Below, piece by piece: positions 31,687-41,074 of a DNA stretch of 64,000 nucleotides. The position numbers were made by a program, and so were the translations under genes. The notes below the pieces were generated by a model. That model did no database searches and was not told the DNA's origin. It saw nothing but the letters and a program-made list of their open reading frames with translations. The DNA is taken from positions 82,679 to 146,678 of the forward strand of contig JBILML010000002.1 of NCBI GenBank assembly GCA_044375555.1, written 5' to 3'. The first letter of the stretch is position 1, and every line of letters starts with the position of its first letter. This DNA is from UBA967 sp044375555 (GTDB lineage Bacteria > Verrucomicrobiota > Verrucomicrobiia > Chthoniobacterales > Terrimicrobiaceae).

Positions 31687-31872
31687 AGGCCACCATCAAT
31701 GCACGGGCTCGTGCCGAGCGCAAGAGGGGTGAAGAAATTTTAGAAAAAACACTCAGGGCCGTGGCGGAGCGGCAATCCATTCGGGGGCGGCGATGCCAAT
31801 GCCGAAGCGGCTCAAGGGGCGGGGTAGCGGGTTTTGTTTGTCCAACACGGCTCCAATCCCGATGGTGGAGTC

Positions 31873-32871
31873 ATGGATTTGTATCACTCGTTTTTGCGCC
31901 CGCTGCTTTTCTGCCTGCCTGCCGAGGCCGCCCACAACCTCGCGTTGATGGGCCTGCGCACCACGCCGCGCATAGTTTTAAAAGGTGCCTTTGGCCCCGT
32001 GCCTCAGGACCCGGTGCGGCTTTTTGGGTTGAATTTCCCCAACCGCGTCGGCCTTGGCGCCGGGATGGATAAAAATGCCTCCGCCCTCGGCGCGTGGGCG
32101 GCGATGGGCTTCGGCTTCATCGAGGCGGGAACAGTCACCGCGCTTGCCCAGCCCGGAAATCCCAAGCCGCGCTGTTTTCGCTTCCCCGCGCAGAGCGCTT
32201 TGATCAATCGCATGGGCTTCAATAACGCCGGCGCCAGCGTGATCGCCCGGCGGCTCGCAAAACTCAAATCCTCCCGCCGCTGGCCCTCCGTGCCGGTGGG
32301 CATCAACATCGGCAAGTCGAAGGTGACGCCGAACGACCAAGCGGCCTCCGACTACGCGACGAGTTTCCGGCTTCTGCTGCCCTTCGGCGATTACTTCACG
32401 ATCAATGTCAGCTCGCCAAATACCCCCGAGCTCCGCGCCCTGCAGGAGCGCGACTCACTGGTTCGCATCATTCGCAGCCTGCGCGAGGTGAATGCCGCCA
32501 AGCCGGTGCTGGTAAAAATCGCGCCCGACCTCGATGAGGCCCAACTTGCCGAGATCGCCGATGTCGCCAACTCCGAGGGCCTCGCCGGCCTCATCGCCAC
32601 CAACACCACGCTCGATCAAAGCGCCGTCCCGCCCGAGGCGCGGCAGCAGGGCGGACTCAGTGGCGCCCCGCTTACCCGCCGCTCGACCGAGATTCTTAAA
32701 ACCCTACGCCGACACACCTCGCTCCCGATCATTGCTTCCGGCGGCGTAATGACCGGCGCGGATGCCCGCGAGAAAATCGATGCCGGCGCGAGCCTCGTCC
32801 AAGTTTACACGGGCTTCGTTTACTCAGGCCCCGCCTTGATCCGGGAGATTACTACCGCGCTGGCCGCGTAG
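31873..32871 (+). CDS. pyrD: dihydroorotate dehydrogenase (quinone), class 2
   Basis: 332 aa from ATG 31873, with GGTGGAG as ribosome site. It has the class 2 features: an N-terminal hydrophobic helix region (YHSFLRPLLFCLPAEAAHNL), LGAGMDKNASALGAW, INRMGFNN, NVSSPNTPELR with the catalytic Ser, TNTTLDQ and SGGVMTGADA for FMN binding. It oxidises dihydroorotate to orotate at the inner membrane in pyrimidine synthesis. Confidence 0.95.
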   Translation: MDLYHSFLRPLLFCLPAEAAHNLALMGLRTTPRIVLKGAFGPVPQDPVRLFGLNFPNRVGLGAGMDKNASALGAWAAMGFGFIEAGTVTALAQPGNPKPRCFRFPAQSALINRMGFNNAGASVIARRLAKLKSSRRWPSVPVGINIGKSKVTPNDQAASDYATSFRLLLPFGDYFTINVSSPNTPELRALQERDSLVRIIRSLREVNAAKPVLVKIAPDLDEAQLAEIADVANSEGLAGLIATNTTLDQSAVPPEARQQGGLSGAPLTRRSTEILKTLRRHTSLPIIASGGVMTGADAREKIDAGASLVQVYTGFVYSGPALIREITTALAA

Positions 32872-32983
32872 TTTTTTTCGAATCCGGCAAAAACCTTCTT
32901 GCCTAACTGAGGCGAATCCCTAATTTCCCCTTCCCGCCGAAAGTCGGGATTCCAAAAACAATCAACAGATCTTTTAAACAAAT

Positions 32984-33298
32984 ATGGCAGCAACTGCACA
33001 AAAAATTCGAATCCGCCTGAAGGCATTCGATTATCGCATTCTCGACGCCTCGGCCTCTGAGATTGTGGAAACCGCGAAGCGCACCGGCTCGAAAGTCACG
33101 GGCCCAATCCCTCTTCCGACCCGCATCGAGCGTTTCACCGTCAACCGCTCCCCGCACGTGGACAAAAAATCCATGGATCAATTTGAGATCCGCACCCACA
33201 AGCGCCTCCTCGATATCGTCGAGCCCACTTCCAAAACCGTCGATGAACTCCGTAAGCTGAATCTTCCAGCCGGCGTCGACATCACCATCAAAATCTAA
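32984..33298 (+). CDS. rpsJ: 30S ribosomal protein S10
   Basis: 104 aa, full length. IRIRLKAFDYRILDASASEI, GPIPLPTRIERFTVNRSPHV and EIRTHKRLLDI are typical of S10. It lies 5 bp ahead of rplC, but the rest of the usual S10 operon is missing here. Confidence 0.98.
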   Translation: MAATAQKIRIRLKAFDYRILDASASEIVETAKRTGSKVTGPIPLPTRIERFTVNRSPHVDKKSMDQFEIRTHKRLLDIVEPTSKTVDELRKLNLPAGVDITIKI

Positions 33299-33303
33299 CC
33301 GCC

Positions 33304-33945
33304 ATGAGCATCGGACTTCTCGGAAAAAAAATCGGCATGACCCGTATCTACGACGATAAAGGTCGTGTGACACCCGCCACCGTCATCGAAGCCGGCGGAA
33401 ATCGCATTCTTCAGGTCAAGGCGACCGACAAGGAAGGCTACTCGGCCGTCCAAGTCGGCTACGGCGACCAAAAGCCCCAGCGTGTGAGCAAGGCCATGAC
33501 CGGCCATTTCGCCAAATCCTCATCCACTCCCAAGCGCTTCATCCGCGAGTTCCGTCTCGCCGACGGAGCCGCCGCGCCCGAGTCCGTCGACCTTCCGGTC
33601 ACCGGCTTCGAGGTCGGCCAGTTCGTGGATGTCATCGGCCAATCGAAGGGCAAAGGCTTCCAAGGCACGATCAAGAGGCACAATTTCCACGGTCAGCCAA
33701 TGACCCACGGTTCCACGATGCACCGCCGAAACGGCGCCATCGGCAACCGCTCCACTCCGGGCCGTGTTTGGAAAAACATGGGCATGCCCGGCCACATGGG
33801 TGATGAGCGTGTCACAGTCCAAAACCTCCGCGTTCTCCAAGTGCGCGGCGAAGAAGGCGTGATTATCGTCGCGGGAGCGATCCCCGGCGCGAAAGGCACC
33901 TTCGTCGTGGTCCGTCCTTCCAAAAAGAAAACGGCCAAAAAGTAA
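33304..33945 (+). CDS. rplC: 50S ribosomal protein L3
   Basis: 213 aa. It starts GLLGKKIGMTRIYDDKGRVT and has the conserved loop GQPMTHGSTMHRRNGAIGN (with the Gln that is methylated in other bacteria) and MPGHMGDERVTVQNL. It is followed by a strong terminator instead of rplD. Confidence 0.98.
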   Translation: MSIGLLGKKIGMTRIYDDKGRVTPATVIEAGGNRILQVKATDKEGYSAVQVGYGDQKPQRVSKAMTGHFAKSSSTPKRFIREFRLADGAAAPESVDLPVTGFEVGQFVDVIGQSKGKGFQGTIKRHNFHGQPMTHGSTMHRRNGAIGNRSTPGRVWKNMGMPGHMGDERVTVQNLRVLQVRGEEGVIIVAGAIPGAKGTFVVVRPSKKKTAKK

Positions 33946-33988
33946 TTTCTAAAATTTCCCGGCCAAGTGGTTGGGTGTTTTCATAGCG

Positions 33989-34027
33989 AATGCCTGTGGG
34001 GGAAACCTCACAGGCATTTTTGCTTTT
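33989..34027 (+). terminator. intrinsic terminator of the rpsJ-rplC unit
   Basis: A perfect 10-bp stem AATGCCTGTG/CACAGGCATT (33989-33998 and 34009-34018) with a 10-base loop is followed by TTTTTGCTTTT. It sits 44 bases after the rplC stop. Confidence 0.9.
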
Positions 34028-34133
34028 GGGATAGCCAAGGAAATCGACAGGGCTTGGCAACAGTGGCTCTGTGATCAAAACTTCTTCCCTTCGCACTTAA
34101 CATCAAAATCCAACTACTTTTGGATTTCTGGAA

Positions 34134-34218
34134 TGTAGCGCAGGCGTCTCGCCTGCGTGGGTAAGTCGTTCGATGGCAGGCGAGACGCCCGCCCTACAAT
34201 AAAACCTCCGAAAGTCGC
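34134..34218. repeat. dispersed palindromic repeat, family i, copy B
   Basis: Matches 24360-24444 with one mismatch over 85 bp. It lies between the rplC terminator and the end of gltD. The remaining bases to 34372 hold a small hairpin (CGCCCAG...CTGGGCG) and no gene. Confidence 0.85.
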
Positions 34219-34372
34219 GGAGTCCGAAGCGTGGCAAGGTGATGGTGCCTTGCAGGGTTTGCGCGTCTTGGATCATTCGCCCAGCGGCTTGCCACTGGGC
34301 GAGTGCTGCCAAATACCCCGAGCTAATTTAAAAATGTAATCTGAGTATGGCCCGCAATCGCTGCTTTTGAGG

Positions 34373-35866
34373 CTACGGAAGTTGGGTGGAGCCCATCAAG
34401 TGGCGGTCCACTTCGCGAGCGGCGCCTCGGCCTTCGTTGATCGCCCACACGACGAGCGATTGTCCGCGGCGGCAATCGCCGGCAGCGAAGACATTCGGGA
34501 TATTTGTCGTGTATTTCTCGTGCTCGGCCTTGGCGTTTCCGCGCGGGTCGCGCTCGACGCCGAAGGATTCGAGGAGCGGTTGCTCGGGTCCGACAAAGCC
34601 CATCGCGAGAAGAACGAGGTCGGCAGGGACGATGCGCAGGGTGCCTTCGACATCCTTCGGCACGAATTGGCCCTGCTCGTTTTTCGCCCACTGGATGTTC
34701 ACGATCTCGATACCAGTCACTTCGCCATTCGATCCATTCACGAAACGCTTGGCGGTCACTTCGTATTTGCGGGGATCCTCGCCTTGGATGGCGGCGGCTT
34801 CTTCTTGGCCGTAGTCCATTTTGTAAACCTTGGGCCATTCGGGCCAGGGGTTGTTCGCGGCGCGGGTGAGTGGTGGCTTGGGGAGGATTTCGAGTTGGGT
34901 GACGGATTTGCAGCCGTGCCGGAGCGAGGTGCCCACGCAGTCGGTGCCGGTGTCGCCGCCGCCGATCACGATCACATTTTTGCCAATGGCGTCAACGGGA
35001 GGGCGGTTGCCGTTCGGCGAGCCGTGGACGCGCAGGAAGCGGGTGTTTTCCGTAAGAAATTCCATCGCGTAGTGGACACCGGAAAGCTCGCGGCCGGGAA
35101 TCGGAAGGTCGCGGGGCTTGGTGGCACCGGTGCAGATCACGACGGCGTCGAAGTCTTTTTTGAGCTGATCGGCGGTGATGTGCTTCCCGATTTCGACTCC
35201 GGTTTTGAAGACGATGCCCTCGTCCTCGAGGATTTTCACGCGGCGGTCCACGACCTTCAGCTTGTCGAGCTTCATGTTCGGGATGCCGTATTGGAGGAGG
35301 CCGCCGATGCGATCGGCGCGCTCGAATACGGTGACATGATGGCCGACCTTATTCAGTTGAGCGGCGCAGGCGAGACCAGCTGGTCCGGAGCCGACGACGG
35401 CCACTTTGCGGTTCGTGCGAACCTCTGGCGGTTCGGGCACGACCCAGCCTTCTTCAAAGCCCTTGTCGATGATGGCGGCCTCGATGGTTTTGATGGCCAC
35501 AGCCGGCTCGATGATGCCGAGCGTGCAGGAGCCTTCGCAGGGAGCGGGACAGACGCGACCGGTGAACTCGGGGAAGTTGTTCGTCTTGTGGAGTCGGTCG
35601 AGCGCTTCCCGCCAGAGGCCGCGGTAAACGAGGTCGTTCCACTCGGGAATGAGGTTGTTGACCGGGCATCCGCTGGCCATGCCGGAGAGAAGTTTTCCGG
35701 TGTGGCAAAATGGAATGCCGCAATCCATGCAGCGAGCGCCTTGGACTTTGAGTTTTTCCTCGGGCATGTGCTCGTGGAACTCGTCCCAATTTTTGATGCG
35801 GCTGCGCGGCGCGATGTCCGTGGCGACCTCGCGGTCGTATTCGATAAATCCAGTTGGTTTTCCCAT
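34373..35866 (-). CDS. gltD: glutamate synthase small subunit
   Basis: 497 aa. N-terminal Fe-S cysteines occur in RCMDCGIPFCHTG, CPVNNLIPEW and CPAPCEGSCTLGI. The FAD site is VAVVGSGPAGLACAAQL and the NADPH site is VIVIGGGDTGTDC. It passes electrons from NADPH to GltB. It lies 14 bp downstream of gltB. Confidence 0.97.
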   Translation of the reverse strand: MGKPTGFIEYDREVATDIAPRSRIKNWDEFHEHMPEEKLKVQGARCMDCGIPFCHTGKLLSGMASGCPVNNLIPEWNDLVYRGLWREALDRLHKTNNFPEFTGRVCPAPCEGSCTLGIIEPAVAIKTIEAAIIDKGFEEGWVVPEPPEVRTNRKVAVVGSGPAGLACAAQLNKVGHHVTVFERADRIGGLLQYGIPNMKLDKLKVVDRRVKILEDEGIVFKTGVEIGKHITADQLKKDFDAVVICTGATKPRDLPIPGRELSGVHYAMEFLTENTRFLRVHGSPNGNRPPVDAIGKNVIVIGGGDTGTDCVGTSLRHGCKSVTQLEILPKPPLTRAANNPWPEWPKVYKMDYGQEEAAAIQGEDPRKYEVTAKRFVNGSNGEVTGIEIVNIQWAKNEQGQFVPKDVEGTLRIVPADLVLLAMGFVGPEQPLLESFGVERDPRGNAKAEHEKYTTNIPNVFAAGDCRRGQSLVVWAINEGRGAAREVDRHLMGSTQLP

Positions 35867-35880
35867 GGCTTAGTTCCTCC

Positions 35881-38800
35881 TTAGTTTCCTCCCACGCGAG
35901 AAAGATCGCGCGAATTGGCTTCGAATGCGGCGTTGATGGCTTCCTCGCCGTCCAAGCCATCGGCTTTGGCTTGGGCGATTGCCTCGAGCACGCGTTTGTA
36001 GTCGTGGGGGATCACCTTCACAAATTTCGGCAACAGGCTGTGGAAATCGGCAAGAACGGCTTGGCCGTGTTCGCTGCCGGTGAATTCGACATGGCGTTGG
36101 ATCAACTCACGAAGTTCCTCGATCTCGATGGGGTCTTCGAGTTTTTCCAAAGCGACCATGGCCTTGTTGCAACGCTTGGAAGCGAAGTCACCCGCCTCGT
36201 CGAGGATGTAGGCGAAACCGCCTGACATACCCGCTGCGAAGTTGCGGCCCGTGTTTCCGAGAACGACGACGCGGCCACCGGTCATGTATTCACAACCATG
36301 GTCGCCGAGTCCCTCGACGACGGCATTCACGCCGGAATTGCGGACGCCGAATCGCTCGCCGGCCATGCCGCGCAGGAAAACCTCGCCACGGGTGGCGCCG
36401 TAGAGGGCCACATTGCCGCAGATGATGTTTTCCTCGGCCTTGAAGGTGGAGGCCTTCGGCGGATACAGGACGATTCGCCCTCCGCTGAGGCCCTTGCCGA
36501 GGTAGTCATTCGTATCGCCTTCGAGTTCGATCGTCATGCCGTGGGGCATGAACGCGCCGAGACTTTGGCCGGAGCTGCCTTGGAAGTGGAGATGGATCGT
36601 ATCGGCGGGCAAACCGGCGGCGCCGTATTTGCGGGTCACCTCGTTGCCGATGATGGTGCCGACGACGCGGTTGATGTTTTTCACCGGCAGAGTGGCGCGA
36701 ACTTTCTCGCCTCGCTCGATGGCGGGCTTGCAGATGTCCATCAGCACGGTCATGTCGAGCGACTTGGCGATGCCGTGATCCTGTTCGAGTTGGCAGTAGC
36801 GGCCAACCTCGGGGCCGACTGCTGGCGAGTAAAGAAGCGGCGAGAGATCGAGTCCGCGCGCCTTCCAGTGGTCAACCGCCGTGCGGGCTTCGAGTTTGTC
36901 AACGCGGCCGACCATTTCCTGAACGGTGCGGAAGCCGAGTTCGGCCATGATCTCGCGGAGTTCCTGCGCGATGAAACGCATGAAGTTCACAGCATGGGCG
37001 GGATCGCCGGTGAAGTTTTTGCGGAGCTCGGGATTCTGCGTGGCCACGCCCACCGGGCAGGTGTTCTTGTGGCAAACGCGCATCATGATGCAACCGAGCG
37101 TGACGAGCGGCGCGGTGGCGAAGCCGAATTCCTCGGCGCCAAGGAGCGCGGCGATGGCGACATCTCGGCCGGTCTTGAGCTGGCCGTCGGTCTCCACCGC
37201 GATGCGGCTGCGGAGGTTGTTCAGAACGAGCGTTTGGTGGGTTTCGGCGAGGCCGAGTTCCCATGGCATGCCCGCGTGCTTGATGCTCGAGAGCGGCGAG
37301 GCGCCAGTGCCGCCGTCGAAGCCGCTGATGAGAACGACATCGGCGTGGGCTTTGGCCACACCCGCAGCGATTGTGCCGACTCCGACTTCGGAGACGAGCT
37401 TCACAGAAATGCGCGCGGCGCGGTTGGCGTTTTTCAAGTCGTGGATCAGCTCGGCCAAATCCTCGATCGAATAGATATCATGGTGCGGCGGAGGCGAAAT
37501 GAGGCCGACGCCGGGCGTGGTGCCGCGGGTCTTGGCGATCGAGGGATAAACCTTCGTGCCGGGCAGTTCGCCGCCCTCGCCGGGCTTCGCGCCTTGAGCC
37601 ATTTTGATCTGAATCTCGCGGGCGTTGGTGAGGTAGTGGGCGGTAACGCCGAAACGGCCGGAGGCGACCTGCTTGATGGCGGAGTTCATCGAGTCGCCAT
37701 TTTGCGACCAGGTGAAACGCTCGGGATCCTCGCCGCCCTCGCCGGTGTTGGATTTTCCGCCGAGGCGGTTCATCGCGATGGCGAGCGTCTCGTGGGCCTC
37801 TTTTGAGATCGAGCCGTAGCTCATTGCGCCGGTTTTGAAACGGCGGACGATTTGCTCGACTGTCTCGACCTCTTCAATCGGAACGGGTGTGGTTTTTTTG
37901 AACTGAAGCAGGCCACGCAGGGTGAAATGGCGCTTATCCTGTTCGTTCACGAGCGCCGAGTATTTCTTGAAGGTCGCGAAATCGTCGGTGCGGACGGCTT
38001 TCTGGAGCGAGTGGATCGTCTCCGGATTGAAGAGGTGCTGCTCGCCGTCGTTGCGCCACTGGTAGTCTCCGCCGGGGTCGAGCGTGGGATTTACTGACTC
38101 GCCAGGGGGGTAGGCGCGGCGGTGGCGGCGGAAAAGCTCCTCCCCGATTTCCTTGAGCCCGATGCCTTGCACGCGGGATGGGGTCCAGCAGAAATACTTG
38201 TCCACGACCTCGTGGTTGATTCCGACGGCCTCGAAAATCTGCGCGCCGCGGTAGCTCTTGATCGTGGAGATGCCCATCTTGGCCATCGTCTTCACGACAC
38301 CTTTCACAGCGGCCTTGATGAAATTTTTCACCGCTTTTTTGTGATCCACGCCGGGGAGCATCCCCTGGCGGATCATGTCGTCGAGCGACTCGAAGGCGAG
38401 GTAGGGGTTGATGGCGCTGATGCCGTAGCCGAGCAGGAGGGCGAAGTGATGGACTTCGCGGGGTTCGCCCGACTCCAGCACGAAGCTGGCCTTCGTGCGT
38501 GTGCCGGCGCGGATGAGGTGGTGGTGCAAGCCCGCGACCGCAAGCAATGCCGGGATCGCCACATGGTCGCGGTCCACGCCGCGATCGCTGAGGATGATGA
38601 TGTTTTTCCCTTCGGCGAGGGCTTTGTCGGCATCGGCGAAAAGCGTTTCCAACGCCTTCTCAAGGGCGTCCGGACCGGCCGAGGCCTCGAAAAGGATCGG
38701 GATGGTGACGGGACGGAAGTTCTTCGTGTCCACATGCCGGATTTGCTCGAGGGCGGAATTGTCAATGATCGGCTCGTCGAGCTTGATCATGCGGCAGCTC

Positions 38801-40488
38801 TCGGGCGTGGGGTCGAGGAGGTTGGCCTCGGAACCCAACATCGTTGTGGTCGCGGTGACGATTTCTTCGCGGATCGGGTCGATCGGTGGGTTCGTGACCT
38901 GCGCGAAGAGTTGCTTGAAGTAGTTATAGAGAAGAACCGGCTTGTCGGAGAGGACGGCGAGCGGGGTGTCGGTGCCCATCGAGCCGATGGGTTGAACCCC
39001 GTCGCGTGCCATCGGGCCGATGATCACGCGCTGGTCTTCGAAGGTGTAACCAAACGCCTGCTGGCGCTGGAGGATCGTCTCATGGTCCGGCAGGTATTCG
39101 GCCGGCGGCTTTGGCAGGTCCGTGAGCAGGACATGGTTTTGATCGAGCCACTGACGGTAGGGGTGCTCGTGGATGATTTCGTTTTTGATCTCCTCATCGG
39201 AAATGATGCGGCCCTTCGAGGTGTCCACGAGGAACATGCGGCCAGGCTGGAGGCGGCCTTTTTGTTCGATCCGCTCGGGGGCGATCGGGAGCACACCGGT
39301 CTCGGAGGCCATGATGACGAGGCCGTCCTTGGTGACCCAATAGCGCGAGGGGCGCAGGCCGTTGCGGTCGAGCGTGGCGCCGATGACGGTGCCGTCGGTG
39401 AACGCCACAGAGGCCGGGCCGTCCCATGGCTCCATGAGGCAGGAGTGGTATTCGTAGAACGCACGCTTGTCGTCAGCCATGTTCTCGTTCAGCTCCCACG
39501 GCTCGGGAATCATCATCATCACCGCGTGCGGCAAGGAGCGGCCGGAGAGGGTGAGAAGCTCGAGGCAGTTGTCGAACATCGACGAATCGGAGCCGTTGCT
39601 ATTGATGACCGGCAGGATTTTTTTGATGTCGTTGCCGAAGACTTTGCTGGAAAGGCGAGCCTCGCGGGCGCGCATCCAATTCACATTGCCGCGCAGGGTG
39701 TTGATTTCGCCGTTGTGGGCTATGAAGCGGTAGGGGTGCGAACGATCCCAGCTCGGGAAGGTATTCGTCGAGAAGCGCGAGTGGACGAGGCCGATGGCGG
39801 ACTCGAAATCCTCGGATTTGAGGTCGAGAAAATAGCGGTCCACCTGCTCGGGCATGAGCATGCCTTTGTAGATCATCGTCCGGCTCGAGAGGCTCGGAAT
39901 ATACCAGACCTCATCCCCGCCGGCGGTGCGAATGAGGTGATGCGCGCGCTTGCGGATGACGAAAAGCTGGCGCTCGAAATCGAGAATGTCGGTGCAGCCG
40001 GCTTTGCGCTCGATGAACACCTGGCGCATGCGCGGCTCGCTCGCGAGGGCGGTGGCGCCCAGCATGGAGTTGTCCACGGCCAGTTCACGCCAGCCCAGAA
40101 CGGCCAAGCCCTGCTCGGCGGCGACTTTTTCAAAGGTCTCCTGCGCAGCCTTGGCCTCGGCCTCTTCGGGCGAGCTGAAAACCACACCCGCGCCGTATTT
40201 TCCAAGCTCGGGAAGATGGATGCCCTGCTCCGCGCAGACGCGGCGGAGAAATTTGTCGGGCATTTGGGTGAGGATACCCGCTCCGTCGCCGGTGTTGTGC
40301 TCGGCACCAACCGCGCCGCGGTGGTCGAGGTTCAGCAAAATGGTCAACGCGTCCTTGACGATCGTGTGCGATTTTCGGCCATGGATATCTACGATGAAGC
40401 CGACGCCGCAGGCGTCATGCTCGAATGCCGGATCGTAAAGGCCCTGCTTGGGAGGCAGGCCGGTGAGGCGCTTTTTTTTGTTTTCCAT
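35881..40488 (-). CDS. gltB: glutamate synthase large subunit
   Basis: 1535 aa. The N-terminal amidotransferase nucleophile is Cys27 in FEHDACGVGF, exposed after propeptide cleavage. The central and FMN-binding domains follow, with HRAARISVKLVSEVGVGTIA-like text (NRAARISVKLVSEVGVG), the 3Fe-4S cluster in CIMMRVCHKNTCPVGVATQ, and a C-terminal beta-helix (GXXG repeats). It makes glutamate from glutamine and 2-oxoglutarate. A very long antisense frame over this gene is a base-composition artefact. Confidence 0.97.
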   Translation of the reverse strand: MENKKKRLTGLPPKQGLYDPAFEHDACGVGFIVDIHGRKSHTIVKDALTILLNLDHRGAVGAEHNTGDGAGILTQMPDKFLRRVCAEQGIHLPELGKYGAGVVFSSPEEAEAKAAQETFEKVAAEQGLAVLGWRELAVDNSMLGATALASEPRMRQVFIERKAGCTDILDFERQLFVIRKRAHHLIRTAGGDEVWYIPSLSSRTMIYKGMLMPEQVDRYFLDLKSEDFESAIGLVHSRFSTNTFPSWDRSHPYRFIAHNGEINTLRGNVNWMRAREARLSSKVFGNDIKKILPVINSNGSDSSMFDNCLELLTLSGRSLPHAVMMMIPEPWELNENMADDKRAFYEYHSCLMEPWDGPASVAFTDGTVIGATLDRNGLRPSRYWVTKDGLVIMASETGVLPIAPERIEQKGRLQPGRMFLVDTSKGRIISDEEIKNEIIHEHPYRQWLDQNHVLLTDLPKPPAEYLPDHETILQRQQAFGYTFEDQRVIIGPMARDGVQPIGSMGTDTPLAVLSDKPVLLYNYFKQLFAQVTNPPIDPIREEIVTATTTMLGSEANLLDPTPESCRMIKLDEPIIDNSALEQIRHVDTKNFRPVTIPILFEASAGPDALEKALETLFADADKALAEGKNIIILSDRGVDRDHVAIPALLAVAGLHHHLIRAGTRTKASFVLESGEPREVHHFALLLGYGISAINPYLAFESLDDMIRQGMLPGVDHKKAVKNFIKAAVKGVVKTMAKMGISTIKSYRGAQIFEAVGINHEVVDKYFCWTPSRVQGIGLKEIGEELFRRHRRAYPPGESVNPTLDPGGDYQWRNDGEQHLFNPETIHSLQKAVRTDDFATFKKYSALVNEQDKRHFTLRGLLQFKKTTPVPIEEVETVEQIVRRFKTGAMSYGSISKEAHETLAIAMNRLGGKSNTGEGGEDPERFTWSQNGDSMNSAIKQVASGRFGVTAHYLTNAREIQIKMAQGAKPGEGGELPGTKVYPSIAKTRGTTPGVGLISPPPHHDIYSIEDLAELIHDLKNANRAARISVKLVSEVGVGTIAAGVAKAHADVVLISGFDGGTGASPLSSIKHAGMPWELGLAETHQTLVLNNLRSRIAVETDGQLKTGRDVAIAALLGAEEFGFATAPLVTLGCIMMRVCHKNTCPVGVATQNPELRKNFTGDPAHAVNFMRFIAQELREIMAELGFRTVQEMVGRVDKLEARTAVDHWKARGLDLSPLLYSPAVGPEVGRYCQLEQDHGIAKSLDMTVLMDICKPAIERGEKVRATLPVKNINRVVGTIIGNEVTRKYGAAGLPADTIHLHFQGSSGQSLGAFMPHGMTIELEGDTNDYLGKGLSGGRIVLYPPKASTFKAEENIICGNVALYGATRGEVFLRGMAGERFGVRNSGVNAVVEGLGDHGCEYMTGGRVVVLGNTGRNFAAGMSGGFAYILDEAGDFASKRCNKAMVALEKLEDPIEIEELRELIQRHVEFTGSEHGQAVLADFHSLLPKFVKVIPHDYKRVLEAIAQAKADGLDGEEAINAAFEANSRDLSRVGGN

Positions 40489-40633
40489 GGTTTCCTTAAG
40501 TTAATCCCTTGCCCGCTCCGCCGAAGGGCGTGTCCAACGGGTCTTCGAAGCAAGCGGGGAAAAATACCCCTCCTCGGCAAAATCGCACAATCGTTTTTTG
40601 ATGATTTTTTAGGGGCCGGAAAAACAGACCGGA

Positions 40634-41074
40634 TCAGCTCGGCGAGACGGAGCCCTCGCGGATCGCTGCGTTGAGCGTTTCCCAAGGCAGCGTCGCGCAT
40701 TTCACGCGCTGCGGGAAGCGGTGAACGGCTCCCAGCGCCCGGAGCGCGGTGAGCTTTTCGATCTCAGGCGAGACCTCGCCGGTGGTGGCGAGTTTGCGGA
40801 AATCCCCCGCGAGCGCGCTCGCCTCGGTGGTTGGCAAGCCCATCGCCGCGCCAGTCATCAAAGAGCCCGACGCCGTGCAGATCGCGCAGGCGCTCGCTTG
40901 GAAACGGACGGCTTCGAGTTTGTCATCCACGATGCGCAGTTCGACCGAAAGTTCGTCGCCGCACAGGGCGTTGTGGCCATCGGCGCGGTGGGTGGGGTTT
41001 TCCAGCGGGCCGTGATTGCGCGGGCGGCGCGAGTGCTGGAGCAAAATCTCCTGATAAAGTTCGTCCGTGTTCAT
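40634..41074 (-). CDS. sufU: SufU/IscU-like iron-sulfur scaffold or zinc sulfur-transfer protein
   Basis: 146 aa from ATG 41074, overlapping the sufS stop (ATGA). Ligand residues are C38 with D40 (NALCGDELSV), C63/C66 (SACAICTASGSLM) and C126 (RVKCATLPW), the SufU pattern with the typical insert before the last Cys. It accepts sulfur from SufS for Fe-S cluster assembly. No sufBCD genes are adjacent. Confidence 0.92.
   Translation of the reverse strand: MNTDELYQEILLQHSRRPRNHGPLENPTHRADGHNALCGDELSVELRIVDDKLEAVRFQASACAICTASGSLMTGAAMGLPTTEASALAGDFRKLATTGEVSPEIEKLTALRALGAVHRFPQRVKCATLPWETLNAAIREGSVSPS

Noticed and set aside
38122..40674. 850-residue open frame on the plus strand opposite gltB
   Set aside because: It is the antisense of a clear gltB gene, has no domain features, and results from codon composition of GC-rich DNA. 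Similar long shadows opposite gspE, trpE and the response regulator were dropped for the same reason.
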